Below are positions 52,780-61,460 of a stretch of DNA of 64,000 nt, in pieces. Under the pieces are notes generated by a model that saw only the letters and a list, made by a program, of their open reading frames with translations, was not told the DNA's origin and ran no database searches. This DNA is from Paraconexibacter algicola. GTDB taxonomy: Bacteria > Actinomycetota > Thermoleophilia > Solirubrobacterales > Solirubrobacteraceae. The stretch spans positions 2,748,978 to 2,812,977 of the forward strand of contig NZ_PYYB01000001.1 of the NCBI RefSeq assembly GCF_003044185.1, given 5' to 3'. Every line of letters begins with the position of its first letter. The stretch's first letter is position 1. The translations under genes and the position numbers were made by a program.

Positions 52780-53397
52780 ATGGCCCTCACCTCCGCCGAC
52801 GCCCAGACCTTCGAGCGCTGCATGAGCGTGGCCGGCGTCGCCGTGTTCCCGGCCGACACGGTCTACGGCCTGGCGTGCGACGCCGACGAGAAGGAGGCGG
52901 TCCGCCGCCTCTACGCGCTCAAGCGCCGCCGCCCGGACAAGCCCGCCGCGGTCATGTTCTTCCAGAGCGAGCTCGCGCTCACCGCCCTGCCGGAGCTCGG
53001 CGACCGCACCCGTGAGGCGGTCCGCCGGCTGACCCCGGGCGGGGTGACGCTGCTGCTGCCCAACCCGGCGCACCGCTTCCCGCTGGCCTGCGGGCCGTCC
53101 CCGGACGTGCTGGGCCTGCGGATCCCCGCGCTCGGCCTGGAGGCCGCGGCGCTGCACGAGGTCCGCTGGCCGGTGCTGCAGTCCAGTGCCAACCTCGCCG
53201 GGGGGCCGGACGCGCGCCGTCTGGACGAGGTCGACCCGGTGCTGCGCGAGGAGGCCGATCTCGTCCTCGACGCCGGGGAGCTGCCGGGCACGCCGTCGAC
53301 CGTGGTCGACCTCACGACCTACGAGCAGGACGGCGACCACCGGATCGTCCGGCAGGGCCTGGTCGCCGCCGACGAGGTCGCCGCCGCGCTGGTCTGA
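52780..53397 (+). CDS. L-threonylcarbamoyladenylate synthase (Sua5/TsaC/YwlC type)
   Basis: 205 residues. [41 protein letters not shown] is the family core with KxR around the substrate site, and [20 protein letters not shown] matches the conserved C-terminal SSAN motif. It makes threonylcarbamoyl-AMP for the t6A modification of tRNA. A TACCCT hexamer (52768-52773) ends 6 nt before the ATG. It is in the common prfA-prmC-sua5 order. Confidence 0.93.
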   Translation: MALTSADAQTFERCMSVAGVAVFPADTVYGLACDADEKEAVRRLYALKRRRPDKPAAVMFFQSELALTALPELGDRTREAVRRLTPGGVTLLLPNPAHRFPLACGPSPDVLGLRIPALGLEAAALHEVRWPVLQSSANLAGGPDARRLDEVDPVLREEADLVLDAGELPGTPSTVVDLTTYEQDGDHRIVRQGLVAADEVAAALV

Positions 53398-53414
53398 GCA
53401 CTACGATCGCGCCC

Positions 53415-53852
53415 ATGCGCATCGCCGTCGGCTCCGACCACGCCGGGTTCCACCTCAAGGAGCACGTCGCCGCGACGCTGCGTGCCGCCGGGCACGAGGT
53501 CGTCGACGTGGGCACCACCTCGCCGGACTCCGTCGACTACCCGGGCTTCGCGCGCGACGCCGCCGCCCTCGTCGCCCGCGGCGAGGCCGAGCGCGGCGTG
53601 CTGGCCTGCGGGTCGGGCGTCGGGGTCGCGATCGTCGCGAACAAGGTCGGCGGCATCCGGGCGGTCAACGCGCACGACCCGCAGGAGGCGGAGATGTCGC
53701 GGCGCCACAACGACGCGAACGTCGTGACGCTGTCGGGCGCCCGGCTCGAGCCCGGTACGGCCGACGAGATCGTCCGCACCTTCCTCGACACCGACTTCGA
53801 GGGCGGCCGTCACGCCCGCCGCGTCGGGCAGATCGCCGACATCGAGGCGTAG
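53415..53852 (+). CDS. rpiB: Ribose-5-phosphate isomerase B
   Basis: 145 residues. [13 protein letters not shown] gives the first active-site segment, [15 protein letters not shown] has the catalytic Cys, and [12 protein letters not shown] contains the catalytic-base region. It interconverts ribose-5-phosphate and ribulose-5-phosphate. A TACGAT hexamer (53402-53407) ends 7 nt before the ATG and follows the sua5 stop directly, indicating a second leaderless promoter within the tight cluster. Confidence 0.94.
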   Translation: MRIAVGSDHAGFHLKEHVAATLRAAGHEVVDVGTTSPDSVDYPGFARDAAALVARGEAERGVLACGSGVGVAIVANKVGGIRAVNAHDPQEAEMSRRHNDANVVTLSGARLEPGTADEIVRTFLDTDFEGGRHARRVGQIADIEA

Positions 53853-53880
53853 GAGCACGCACCCCCAGGTGGTACCTTGG

Positions 53881-53985
53881 GGGCGTCGCGACTGGCGCAG
53901 CCGCGGCCGGACGGCGTCCGGTCGACGAGGTGGAGACGACCACCGGGGAGCGACGAGAGCCACACCGCCGCGCGCCTGGGCACCA
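53881..53985 (+). promoter_or_regulatory. ZTP (pfl) riboswitch upstream of glyA
   Basis: The class signature appears in order: GCGTCGCGACTGGCGC (53883-53898), GGTGGAGACGACCACCGGGG (around 53929-53948) followed by AGCGA, and CGCGCCTGGGCACC (from 53971). In the pfl consensus these are 'GACUGGCG', 'UGGA...ACCACnGGGGAGC' and 'GCCUGGGCA'. It senses ZTP/ZMP, signals of 10-formyl-THF shortage, and commonly raises expression of glyA and other folate genes. A TACCTT hexamer at 53873-53878 is a candidate -10 box. The switch likely acts by terminator control or by access to the RBS before GTG 54023. Confidence 0.92.
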
Positions 53986-54022
53986 CCCGCAACGTCCGCC
54001 GCCACCGCAAGGGAGCACGCCC

Positions 54023-55321
54023 GTGTCCGACCTGCCGTCCGACTTCTTCAACCGCCCGATCGCCGAGGTCGACCCCGAGGTCGCGCACGCGATCGGCCTC
54101 GAGCTCGAGCGCCAGCAGCGCACGCTCGAGATGATCGCCAGCGAGAACTTCGTCCCGCAGGCGATCCTCGACGCGCAGGGCAGCGTCCTGACCAACAAGT
54201 ACGCCGAGGGCTACCCGGGCCGCCGCTACTACGGCGGCTGCGAGCACGTCGACGTCATCGAGCAGCTGGCGATCGACCGCGCCAAGCAGCTGTTCGGCGC
54301 CGAGCACGCCAACGTCCAGCCGCACGCGGGCGCCCAGACCAACACCGCCGTCTACCACGCGCTGCTGCAGCCCGGGGACACCGTCATGGGCCTCGCGCTC
54401 CCGCACGGCGGCCACCTCTCGCACGGCATGAAGCTCAACGTCTCGGGTCGCCTGTACGACATCGCCCCGTACGAGGTCTCGGCCGAGACCGGGCTCGTGG
54501 ACATGGACGCCGTCGAGCGGATCGCGCACGAGCGCAAGCCGAAGATGATCGTCGCGGGCTGGTCCGCGTACCCGCGCCACCTCGACTTCGCGCGCTTCCG
54601 CGAGATCGCCGACGCGGTCGGCGCCTACCTGCTCGTGGACATGGCGCACTTCGCCGGCCTCGTCGCCGCGGGCGTGCACCCGAGCCCCGTCCCGCACGCG
54701 GACGTCGTGACGACCACCGTCCACAAGACCCTCGGCGGCGCCCGTGGCGGCCTCATCCTCTGCCGCGAGGAGCACCAGAAGAAGATCGACAGCGCCGTCT
54801 TCCCGGGCCAGCAGGGCGGCCCGCTGGAGCACGTCGTCGCCGGCAAGGCCGTCGCGTTCAAGATCGCGATGAGCGAGCAGTTCAAGGAGCGCCAGGTCCG
54901 CACCATCGCCGGCGCCCGCGCGGTCGCCGACGCGCTGCTGGCCGAGGGGCCGCGCAGCCACGGCGTGAACGTCCTGACCGGGGGCACCGACGTGCACCTC
55001 GTGCTCGCCGACCTGCGCGAGAGCGAGATCGACGGCCAGCAGAGCGAGGACCGCCTGCACGAGATCGGCATCACGGTCAACCGCAACTCGGTCCCGTTCG
55101 ACCCGCGCCCGCCGATGGTCACGAGCGGCCTGCGCGTCGGCGCGTCGGCGCTCGCCACCCGGGGCCTGTCGGTCGAGGACTTCGCCGAGGTCGGCGAGAT
55201 CATCGCGACCGCGCTGACCCCTGAGTTCGCGGACCGCAAGGCGGAACTCGCCGAGCGCGTCGTCGCGATCGCCGACAAGCACCCGCTCTACGAGCACCTG
55301 GGCGCCCGCGCCGCGGTCTGA
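54023..55321 (+). CDS. glyA: Serine hydroxymethyltransferase
   Basis: 432 residues. The PLP lysine is Lys235 in [58 protein letters not shown] is the family N-terminus, and [12 protein letters not shown] lies in mid-protein. It converts serine and THF to glycine and 5,10-methylene-THF. AGGGAG precedes the GTG. The upstream ZTP riboswitch ties its expression to folate status. Confidence 0.97.
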   Translation: MSDLPSDFFNRPIAEVDPEVAHAIGLELERQQRTLEMIASENFVPQAILDAQGSVLTNKYAEGYPGRRYYGGCEHVDVIEQLAIDRAKQLFGAEHANVQPHAGAQTNTAVYHALLQPGDTVMGLALPHGGHLSHGMKLNVSGRLYDIAPYEVSAETGLVDMDAVERIAHERKPKMIVAGWSAYPRHLDFARFREIADAVGAYLLVDMAHFAGLVAAGVHPSPVPHADVVTTTVHKTLGGARGGLILCREEHQKKIDSAVFPGQQGGPLEHVVAGKAVAFKIAMSEQFKERQVRTIAGARAVADALLAEGPRSHGVNVLTGGTDVHLVLADLRESEIDGQQSEDRLHEIGITVNRNSVPFDPRPPMVTSGLRVGASALATRGLSVEDFAEVGEIIATALTPEFADRKAELAERVVAIADKHPLYEHLGARAAV

Positions 55322-55378
55322 GCCCCGCGCCGCCCCGCGGCTGCCTGGCCGCTCCGGGGCGTAGGCTTCCCGGCGGCC

Positions 55379-56575
55379 ATGACCGTCGAAGACGCCATCC
55401 TCGCCCTGGTGGCGGCCTTCGTGGTCGCGGCCCTGGCGACCCCGCTGACGTCCCGGCTGGCCCGGGCCGTCGGGGCGGTCGACCGGCCGCGCGACCGCGG
55501 ACTGGCCGCCGGCGGCACGCCGCTGCTCGGCGGCCTGGCGATGCTCGCGGCGGTCCTCGTCGCGGGCCTGCTGTTCCTCGACTTCGGCGGCATCCTCGGC
55601 GACCGCCTGCACGGCATCCTCGCCGGGGCGGTCGTGATCGCGCTCGTCGGCGCGCTGGACGACCGCTTCGACCTGCACCCGGCGGTCAAGCTGCTCGGCC
55701 AGATCGGGGCGGCGAGCGTGCCGGTCGCCGCCGGCGTCGAGGTCACGAACATCACGTTCCCGTTCCTCGGCGCGGTCGACTTCGGCAGCGCGGGCGCGCC
55801 CCTGACCGTGGTCGGGCTGGTGGCGGTGATGAACGTCGTGAACCTCTCCGACGGCATCGACGGCCTCGCGGCCGGGGTCTGCGCGATCGCCGCGGCGGCG
55901 TTCGCGATCATCGCGTTCGACCTGCAGCGCGACCACGCGGGCGTGCTCGCGGCGATCACCTGCGGGGCGGCGCTCGGCTTCCTCGTGCACAACTTCCACC
56001 CGGCGAGCGCCTTCATGGGCGACTGCGGGTCGAACCTGCTCGGGCTGCTGCTGGGCTGCGTCGCGGTGGAGGGCGCGGTCAAGACGCAGGCGATCCTCGC
56101 CCTGCTGTTCCCGCTCGTCGTCCTGGCGGTGCCGTTCCTGGACACGACCTTCGTCGTCCTGAAGCGGCTGAAGTACCGCCGGCCGATCTACGCGGCGGAC
56201 ACCAACCACTTCCACCACCGCTTCAGCGCGATCGGCTTCAGCCAGCGGCGGACGGTCCTGTACCTCTACGCGTGGACGGTCTGCCTGGCGGGGTTCGCGG
56301 TGGCGCTGCGGTTCGTCCCCTACTCCGACAACGGCGGCAGCTTCGACCCCGGCTGGACGGCGGTGATGGCCGGGCTCGGGCTGCTCGTGCTCGCCGCCAG
56401 CGTGTACCTCGTCTACACGCTCGAGATCCTGAAGTTCCGGGTGACGCTGCGGCGGCGCACGGGCCGGGCGGCCGCGGACGTCGACGCCGAGGTGGCGCGG
56501 GCGATGGAGACCGGCGAGTTCCAGGCGCTGCGGGCGGACGACGGTCCTAGCGGACCCCGTACACCGTCCGCATGA
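55379..56575 (+). CDS. Undecaprenyl-phosphate GlcNAc-1-phosphate transferase (WecA/TagO/MraY-like)
   Basis: 398 residues with about ten helices. Catalytic motifs: GTPLLGGLAML, ALDDRFDLHPAVKLLGQ with the Asp pair, NVVNLSDGIDGLAAG, and HNFHPASAFMGDCGSNLLG. The late motif TNHFHHRFSAIG matches the WecA/TagO group rather than MraY. It loads a sugar-1-phosphate, probably GlcNAc-P, on undecaprenyl phosphate to start a wall polymer or arabinogalactan-like linkage unit. The 3' end overlaps the convergent TetR gene by 29 bp. TAGGCT ends 11 nt before the ATG. Confidence 0.92.
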   Translation: MTVEDAILALVAAFVVAALATPLTSRLARAVGAVDRPRDRGLAAGGTPLLGGLAMLAAVLVAGLLFLDFGGILGDRLHGILAGAVVIALVGALDDRFDLHPAVKLLGQIGAASVPVAAGVEVTNITFPFLGAVDFGSAGAPLTVVGLVAVMNVVNLSDGIDGLAAGVCAIAAAAFAIIAFDLQRDHAGVLAAITCGAALGFLVHNFHPASAFMGDCGSNLLGLLLGCVAVEGAVKTQAILALLFPLVVLAVPFLDTTFVVLKRLKYRRPIYAADTNHFHHRFSAIGFSQRRTVLYLYAWTVCLAGFAVALRFVPYSDNGGSFDPGWTAVMAGLGLLVLAASVYLVYTLEILKFRVTLRRRTGRAAADVDAEVARAMETGEFQALRADDGPSGPRTPSA

Positions 56576-57152
56576 AGATCCCGCAGAGCGCGTCGACGAG
56601 CTCCTCGGGCGCGTACGGCTCGCCCTGGGCGAGCTGCTCGTAGAAGGCGCGCTCGACCATCCACACGAGCGCGAACGCGGTCGGGTGCGGGGCGCCGAGG
56701 ACCGTTCCCTCCGGGCGCTCGGCGGCGATCCGCTCGGCGGCCGCGTCGACGAAGCGGCCGAGCAGCGTGCGCCAGAACGCGGCGACCTCCGGGCCGCCGG
56801 CGGCCGCCTCGACGACCGCGCGCACGAGCGGCGCGTGGTCGCGGTAGACCCCCTGGATCGCGGTGAGCGCGGCGTGCATCTCCTGGTGGGGGTCCTCGCC
56901 GCCGGAGAACCAGATGTCCGCCTGCCGGTAGAGCTCGTCGCTGAGGTCCTCGGTCAGGCGCGCGAGCAGCTCGCGCTTGTCCTTGAAGTAGAAGTAGAAC
57001 GCGGTCCGCGAGATGCCGGCGCGGGTGGCGATGCGCTCGATCCCCAGGTCGGGGAACGAGGCGCCCTCGGCCAGCAGGTCCTCGGTGGCCTGCAGCACGG
57101 CCGCCTGGATCGCGGCGCGCTTGGGGGACGGGTCGTCGGCGGTCCGGGCCAT
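56547..57152 (-). CDS. TetR-family transcriptional regulator
   Basis: 201 residues. The helix-turn-helix reads GIERIATRAGISRTAFYFYFKDKRELLARL. The C-terminal ligand domain (residues 60-200) has no specific signature. On its strand a TAGGCT hexamer (57167-57162) ends 9 nt before the ATG. The TTGAC-N5-GTCAA repeat at 57187-57201 is in its upstream region and could be its own site; it also resembles, with one base less spacing, the ETF operator at 46027. Its target is therefore only suggested. Confidence 0.9.
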   Translation of the reverse strand: MARTADDPSPKRAAIQAAVLQATEDLLAEGASFPDLGIERIATRAGISRTAFYFYFKDKRELLARLTEDLSDELYRQADIWFSGGEDPHQEMHAALTAIQGVYRDHAPLVRAVVEAAAGGPEVAAFWRTLLGRFVDAAAERIAAERPEGTVLGAPHPTAFALVWMVERAFYEQLAQGEPYAPEELVDALCGIFMRTVYGVR

Positions 57153-57186
57153 CGGCGCGGCAGCCTACCACCGGGTCATTCGTCCA

Positions 57187-57201
57187 TTGACGGGGTGTCA
57201 A
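57187..57201. promoter_or_regulatory. TTGAC/GTCAA inverted repeat near the TetR gene
   Basis: Arms TTGAC and GTCAA are separated by GGGGT in the 100-bp divergent gap between the TetR gene and the first GH-A-like gene. It is a candidate autoregulatory site of the TetR protein. The left arm TTGACG can also serve as -35 for a plus-strand promoter. Confidence 0.4.
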
Positions 57202-57252
57202 GTCGGTTCGACGTTGCATCCGCGTGACGCGTCGTGGAACATCCCCGGCCGC

Positions 57253-58173
57253 ATGCGCCTCCGAAGCCTGTCCGTCGCGGCCCTCGCCGCGCTGTCCCTC
57301 AGCGCGCTCGCGGCGCTGCCCAGCCCGGCGTCGGCCAAGCCGCTGATCGGCATCGCCGACCAGAAGCCGGACATGTTCGCCGACCCGCGCTTCGTCGCGC
57401 TGCAGCTGAAGACCGCGCGCTACTTCGTGCCCTTCGACGTGAGCACGAACCCGTTCCAGCTCGCGCGCCTCGACGCCTGGATGGCGGGCGCCGCCCGGGA
57501 CGGCATCGCGCCGCTGATCACGATGGAGCGCTCGAGCAACGCGCGCACCCGCAAGAAGGGCGCCCCGAGCGTCGCCGCCTACCGCAAGGCGGTGCGCTAC
57601 CTGCGCCAGCGCTACCCGTTCGTGACGGCGTACTCGGCGTGGAACGAGCCCAACGACGGCGGCCAGCCGACGTTCCGCAAGCCGCAGCTGCTGGCCTCCT
57701 ACACGAAGGTGCTGCAGCAGGAGTGCAAGGGCTGCAAGATCCTCGCGGGCGACCTGCTCGACAACCCGAACATGGTCAGCTACGCGCGGCAGGTCGAGAA
57801 GGCGCTGAAGAAGCCCGCGAAGATCTGGGGCCTGCACAGCTACTCCGACGCGAACAACTTCCGCACGACCTCGACGAAGAAGCTGCTGAAGGGCGTCAAG
57901 GGCAAGGTCTGGCTGACCGAGGTCGGCGGCGTCGTCGCGCGGCGCTCCGCGTTCTCGAAGGCGACGTTCAAGGGCAAGGGCGAGGCGCACGCCGCGAAGG
58001 CGACGTCCTACCTGTTCAAGACGATCGCGAAGCTCAGCCCGCGGATCGAGCGGATGTACCTCTACCACTGGAACTCGGCCTCCCCGAACGACTCGTGGGA
58101 CTCCGCGTTCATCGGCCCGGACGGCCGCGAGCGCCCGGCGCTGGCCCTGCTGCGCAAGCAGCTCGGGCGCTGA
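57253..58173 (+). CDS. Secreted glycoside-hydrolase-like protein (clan GH-A type), copy 1
   Basis: 306 residues. Signal peptide MRLRSLSVAALAALSLSALA. The mature part starts PLIGIADQKPDMFADPRFVAL. Clan GH-A signatures are AWNEPNDGG with acid/base Glu132 and VWLTEVGGVV with nucleophile Glu223, 91 residues apart; YLYHWNSASPNDSWDSAFIG follows. This supports a TIM-barrel retaining glycosidase acting outside the cell. The CAZy family is not identified. It has a paralogue 430 bp downstream with identical Glu spacing. Confidence 0.82.
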   Translation: MRLRSLSVAALAALSLSALAALPSPASAKPLIGIADQKPDMFADPRFVALQLKTARYFVPFDVSTNPFQLARLDAWMAGAARDGIAPLITMERSSNARTRKKGAPSVAAYRKAVRYLRQRYPFVTAYSAWNEPNDGGQPTFRKPQLLASYTKVLQQECKGCKILAGDLLDNPNMVSYARQVEKALKKPAKIWGLHSYSDANNFRTTSTKKLLKGVKGKVWLTEVGGVVARRSAFSKATFKGKGEAHAAKATSYLFKTIAKLSPRIERMYLYHWNSASPNDSWDSAFIGPDGRERPALALLRKQLGR

Positions 58174-58175
58174 CC

Positions 58176-58562
58176 GTGCACGTCGCGAACCTCGCGGACC
58201 GCGAGACCTTCACGACCCTCGACGGGTCCACGATCCGCGAGCTGTGCGGGCCGTCGTGGACGCCCGCGCGCAACCAGAGCCTCGCCGAGGCCACCGTGCC
58301 GGTCGGCGGCGAGACGATCGCGCACTACCACCGCACCTCCGAGGAGCTCTACTACTTCACCGCCGGCCGTGGCCGGCTGCGGGTGGGGGAGGAGACGCGC
58401 GAGGTCGGCCCGGGGGACTGCGCGGTGATCCCGCCCGGGATCGAGCACCAGCTCTGGTGCGACGGCGAGGAGCCGCTCGTGCTGCTGTGCTGCTGCGCTC
58501 CCGCCTACTCGCACGAGGACACGGTCCTCACCGGCGCAACCCCTCCGTCCGCCGCGCGTTAG
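58176..58562 (+). CDS. Cupin domain protein
   Basis: 128 residues, single cupin. Motif 1 is HYHRTSEELYYFTAGRGRL and motif 2 VGPGDCAVIPPGIEHQLWCDG. It probably binds a metal and is cytoplasmic; no signal peptide is seen. Substrate unknown. It follows the first GH-A-like gene by 2 bp and precedes the second by 43 bp, so it is in the same transcript. Phosphomannose-isomerase-type cupins share these motifs, but the length is too short for that enzyme. GTG start. Confidence 0.87.
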   Translation: MHVANLADRETFTTLDGSTIRELCGPSWTPARNQSLAEATVPVGGETIAHYHRTSEELYYFTAGRGRLRVGEETREVGPGDCAVIPPGIEHQLWCDGEEPLVLLCCCAPAYSHEDTVLTGATPPSAAR

Positions 58563-58605
58563 AAGCTGCAGGACCCCGGGCAGGACCGCCGGGACCCGCA
58601 GCCGC

Positions 58606-59577
58606 ATGCCCACGTTCCCCCGTGCACTCCGCTCCGTCGTCGCGCTCTGCGCGCTCGGCCTCGCCCTCGCCGCCGCCGCGGCGACGCCCGCGCACGCCCT
58701 GCGCCCGAGCCTGACCGTCGGCATCGGCGACCAGAAGCCGGGGATGTTCACCGACCCGCTGTTCGGGGAGCTGGGCGTCCGCGACGCGCGCATCGTCGTC
58801 CCGTGGGACGTCCGCACGATCGACTGGCAGGCCCAGGACGTCGACGCCTGGATGCGCGCGGCGCGCCGCGCGCGCTCGCGCGTGCTCGTGACGTTCTCGA
58901 ACTCGCGAGGGGAGGGGCGTCGGCGCGTCCTGCCCACGCCCGAGCGGTTCAAGTACGAGTTCCAGCGGTTCCGCGAGCGCTACCCGTGGGCGACGACGTT
59001 CGCGGTCTGGAACGAGCCCAACCACTGCGGGCAGCCGACCTGCACCCGGCCGGCGCTCGTCGCCGCCTACTACCGCAAGCTGCGCCAGGCCTGCCCGCGC
59101 TGCACGATCCTGCCGGCCGAGCTGCTGGACATGCCGAACATGATCCGCTGGACCCGGCAGCTGCGCCGCGCGCTGAGGGTCGAGCCGAAGATCTGGGGCC
59201 TGCACAACTACGTCGACGCCAACCGGATGTCGACGGCGCGCACCCGCTCGCTGCTGCGCGCCGTCAAGGGCGACGTGTGGCTGACCGAGACCGGCGGACT
59301 GGTCGCCCGGCGCAACCGCCGCAAGGAGACCGTGGGGTTCACCGAGGGGACGCAGCACGCCGCGCGGGTCACGCGGTTCGTGCTCGACCGGCTGGCCGGG
59401 ACGAGCCGGCGGATCTCGCGCGTCTACCTCTACCACTGGGACACGATCAGCCCGCAGGACAGCTGGGACAGCGCGCTGATCGGGCCGCGCGGGCCACGCC
59501 CGGCGTTCACCGTCCTGGACGGGCTGCTGCGCCGTCAGCGGGTGCTGATCGCCCGCCAGCGCGCCGCCCGTCGCTGA
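58606..59577 (+). CDS. Secreted glycoside-hydrolase-like protein (clan GH-A type), copy 2
   Basis: 323 residues, paralogue of the protein at 57253. Signal peptide MPTFPRALRSVVALCALGLALA. The N-terminus LTVGIGDQKPGMFTDPLFGEL parallels copy 1. WNEPNHCGQP carries Glu137 and DVWLTETGGLV carries Glu228, again 91 residues apart, followed by YLYHWDTISPQDSWDSALIG. Four cysteines around residues 140-170 suggest two disulfides absent from copy 1. Presumed exported TIM-barrel glycosidase of unknown family and substrate. Confidence 0.82.
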   Translation: MPTFPRALRSVVALCALGLALAAAAATPAHALRPSLTVGIGDQKPGMFTDPLFGELGVRDARIVVPWDVRTIDWQAQDVDAWMRAARRARSRVLVTFSNSRGEGRRRVLPTPERFKYEFQRFRERYPWATTFAVWNEPNHCGQPTCTRPALVAAYYRKLRQACPRCTILPAELLDMPNMIRWTRQLRRALRVEPKIWGLHNYVDANRMSTARTRSLLRAVKGDVWLTETGGLVARRNRRKETVGFTEGTQHAARVTRFVLDRLAGTSRRISRVYLYHWDTISPQDSWDSALIGPRGPRPAFTVLDGLLRRQRVLIARQRAARR

Positions 59578-59614
59578 TCGACGGCGGTCTGTCGCCCGGC
59601 GCGCTCGCGCCGAG

Positions 59615-59654
59615 TGTCACAATGTTGTTACAAGCTCGGCGGATCAGGTAGGGT
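59615..59654 (+). promoter_or_regulatory. Promoter of the ATP synthase operon with overlapping palindrome
   Basis: TTGTTA (59625-59630) and TAGGGT (59649-59654) are 18 bp apart and form a plausible promoter. The imperfect palindrome TGTCACAATGTTGTTACA (59615-59632) overlaps the -35 box; its half sites TGTnACAA/TTGTnACA resemble sites of redox or energy regulators, but do not match Rex or CRP exactly. It lies in the gap after the second GH-A-like gene and about 110 bp before the first atp gene. Confidence 0.5.
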
Positions 59655-59658
59655 GTGG

Positions 59659-59716
59659 GTGGCACTCCTCCGCTGTCCCCGAAGGTGGAGTGTCACGGCC
59701 CGCGCGCTGCGCGGGC
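59659..59716 (+). other. Two consecutive hairpins in the atp leader
   Basis: The first has GTGGCACTCC pairing with GGAGTGTCAC with one G-U pair (59659-59668 with 59687-59696). The second has GCCCGCGC pairing with GCGCGGGC around GCT (59698-59705 with 59709-59716), followed by TTCG. Neither has a T-run. They start just after the predicted transcript start and lie before the AtpI-like gene, so the mRNA leader is structured. Confidence 0.5.
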
Positions 59717-59767
59717 TTCGCACGTCCAGGGAGCAGCGCCGCACCTCCCATGCCCCATCAGGAACTC

Positions 59768-60196
59768 ATGATCGATGCCCCGTCCGACCCGTCGGCCCCC
59801 GAGCCGACCCCGGGCGGTCCCCGCCTGGGGACGAGCCCGCTGCGGCTCGCCGACATCGTCCTGATCGTCATGGCGGCGCCGGTCGTCTGCCTCCTCGGGG
59901 CGCCCGTCCTGGGCATCCTCGCCGGGGCCGGCGTGTGGGTCCTCAACCGCGTCCTCGAGCTCGCGCTCGCCCGGCGCGCGGCCACCCGCGAGGACGTCCG
60001 CGCCGCAATCGGATACAACCTCGGCGGCGTCATCGGACGCGCGTGGCTCGTGGGCCTTACGATCCTCGCCGTCGGAACCGCCGGAGAGCGGGAGGACGGG
60101 CTCGCCGCCGCCGTCCTCGTCTTCGCCGCCTTCACGCTCTACTTCGCCAACTCGCTGCTCGCACGCTCGTTCGAGAGGAACGCTTCCCCGTCATGA
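59768..60196 (+). CDS. AtpI-like small membrane protein, first gene of the atp operon
   Basis: 142 residues. A polar N-terminus (MIDAPSDPSAPEPTPGGP) is followed by about four hydrophobic segments in hairpins, as in AtpI/ATP synthase protein I. It may assist assembly of the c-ring or act in Mg(2+) uptake as proposed for AtpI; sequence similarity is low, so the call relies mainly on position. CAGGA a few nucleotides before the ATG supports the start at 59768 over one at 59750. Its stop overlaps atpB by 4 bp. Confidence 0.72.
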   Translation: MIDAPSDPSAPEPTPGGPRLGTSPLRLADIVLIVMAAPVVCLLGAPVLGILAGAGVWVLNRVLELALARRAATREDVRAAIGYNLGGVIGRAWLVGLTILAVGTAGEREDGLAAAVLVFAAFTLYFANSLLARSFERNASPS

Positions 60197-61083
60197 CGAC
60201 CAAAGCCAAAGTCGGCATCGGCCTCGGCATCTACGTCGGTGTCATCGTCCTGTTCGTCGCGATCTTCGGCTTCTCGCGGACCGACAACGACTTCTTCCAG
60301 CCGCAGGAGGAGTTCAAGCTCGACACCTGGTTCGAGCTCGGGCCCCTGGCCTTCAACAAGGCCACGATGTACGTCCTCGTCGCCGCGATCTTCATGTGCG
60401 CGACGATGATCTACGTCGCCCGCCGCATGAAGCAGAAGCCCAACCGCGTCCAGACGCTGGTCGAGCTCGCGTACACCACGATGCGCGACAACATCACCAA
60501 GCAGAACATGGACCACAGCGTCGCCGCCAAGTGGTTCCCGTTCATCGCCGCGCTGTTCCTGTTCATCTGGTTCTCGAACATGCTCGGCTACATCCCGCTG
60601 CCGACGAACACGGCCCACAAGGTCGACATCTTCGGCTTCGACGTCCCCTCCTTCGCCCTCTACGCGGCGACCGCGAACCTCTCGATCCCGCTCGCGCTCT
60701 CGCTGCTCGTGTGGATCATCTACAACGCGGTCGGCATCCGGACCAAGGGCTTCGGCGGCTACATGCGGAGCTTCATCCCGGCCGGCGTGCCGAAGGCGAT
60801 CGTCCCGATGGTCTTCGTCCTCGAGCTGATGTCGAACTTCATGCGGCTGATCTCGCTGAGCGTCCGCCTCTTCGCGAACATCCTCGCGGGCCACCTCATC
60901 ATCCTGTTCATGGGCGGCGCGCTCGTCGTGCTCCTCGGCATCGAGGCGCTCGGCATCGTCACCTTCCCGATGGCCGTCGGCCTCTTCATGTTCGAGGTCG
61001 GCCTCGTCGCCACCCTGCAGGCCTTCATCTTCGCCACCCTCACCGCCATCTACCTCGGCGGGGCGACCTCAGACCACCACTAA
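60193..61083 (+). CDS. atpB: ATP synthase F0 subunit a
   Basis: 296 residues with about six helices. The essential Arg is in LISLSVRLFANILAGHL, and the C-terminal helix VGLVATLQAFIFATLTAIYLGGA is diagnostic. It forms the proton half-channels with the c-ring. Start ATG overlaps the preceding stop in ATGA. Confidence 0.95.
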   Translation: MTTKAKVGIGLGIYVGVIVLFVAIFGFSRTDNDFFQPQEEFKLDTWFELGPLAFNKATMYVLVAAIFMCATMIYVARRMKQKPNRVQTLVELAYTTMRDNITKQNMDHSVAAKWFPFIAALFLFIWFSNMLGYIPLPTNTAHKVDIFGFDVPSFALYAATANLSIPLALSLLVWIIYNAVGIRTKGFGGYMRSFIPAGVPKAIVPMVFVLELMSNFMRLISLSVRLFANILAGHLIILFMGGALVVLLGIEALGIVTFPMAVGLFMFEVGLVATLQAFIFATLTAIYLGGATSDHH

Positions 61084-61172
61084 CCGACCCCGGGACCCAC
61101 CTGGGGCGGCCCCGGTCGCCGCAGGCCCGAGACCTCACTCGTCGCACGAAACCCCCAAGGAGAATCAGGACC

Positions 61173-61454
61173 ATGGACCTCAGCACCATCACCGTGCTCG
61201 CGCAGGCTGCAGCCGACCCCGAGGCGTACGGCGCCAACGCCGGTCGCGCGATCGCCCTCGGCGTGGGTGGCGGCCTCGGTGCCGTCGGCGCCGGCATCGG
61301 CATCGGCCAGATCTTCGGCAAGGTCATCGAGTCGGTGACCCGTCAGCCGGAGATGAAGGACGAGATCACCTCGATCCAGTGGCTCGGCTTCGCGCTCTGC
61401 GAGGCGTGCTTCTTCTACGGCCTCGTCGCGGGCCTCATCGCGTTCTTCCTCTAG
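61173..61454 (+). CDS. atpE: ATP synthase F0 subunit c
   Basis: 93 residues in two helices. GLGAVGAGIGIGQIFGKVIESVTRQPEM is the loop region. The ion-binding carboxylate is Glu77 in GFALCEACFFYGLVAGL, without the Gln/Ser ligands of Na+-type c-subunits, so proton coupling is expected. AAGGAG precedes the ATG. An extra ~12-residue polar start precedes the first helix. Confidence 0.96.
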   Translation: MDLSTITVLAQAAADPEAYGANAGRAIALGVGGGLGAVGAGIGIGQIFGKVIESVTRQPEMKDEITSIQWLGFALCEACFFYGLVAGLIAFFL

Positions 61455-61460
61455 GTCGCG

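Noticed and set aside
57187-57201. Second copy of the ETF TetR operator
   Set aside because: TTGAC-N5-GTCAA has one base less between the core arms than the ETF site (TTGAC-N6-GTCAA) and lacks the outer T/A positions, so it is not treated as the same motif.
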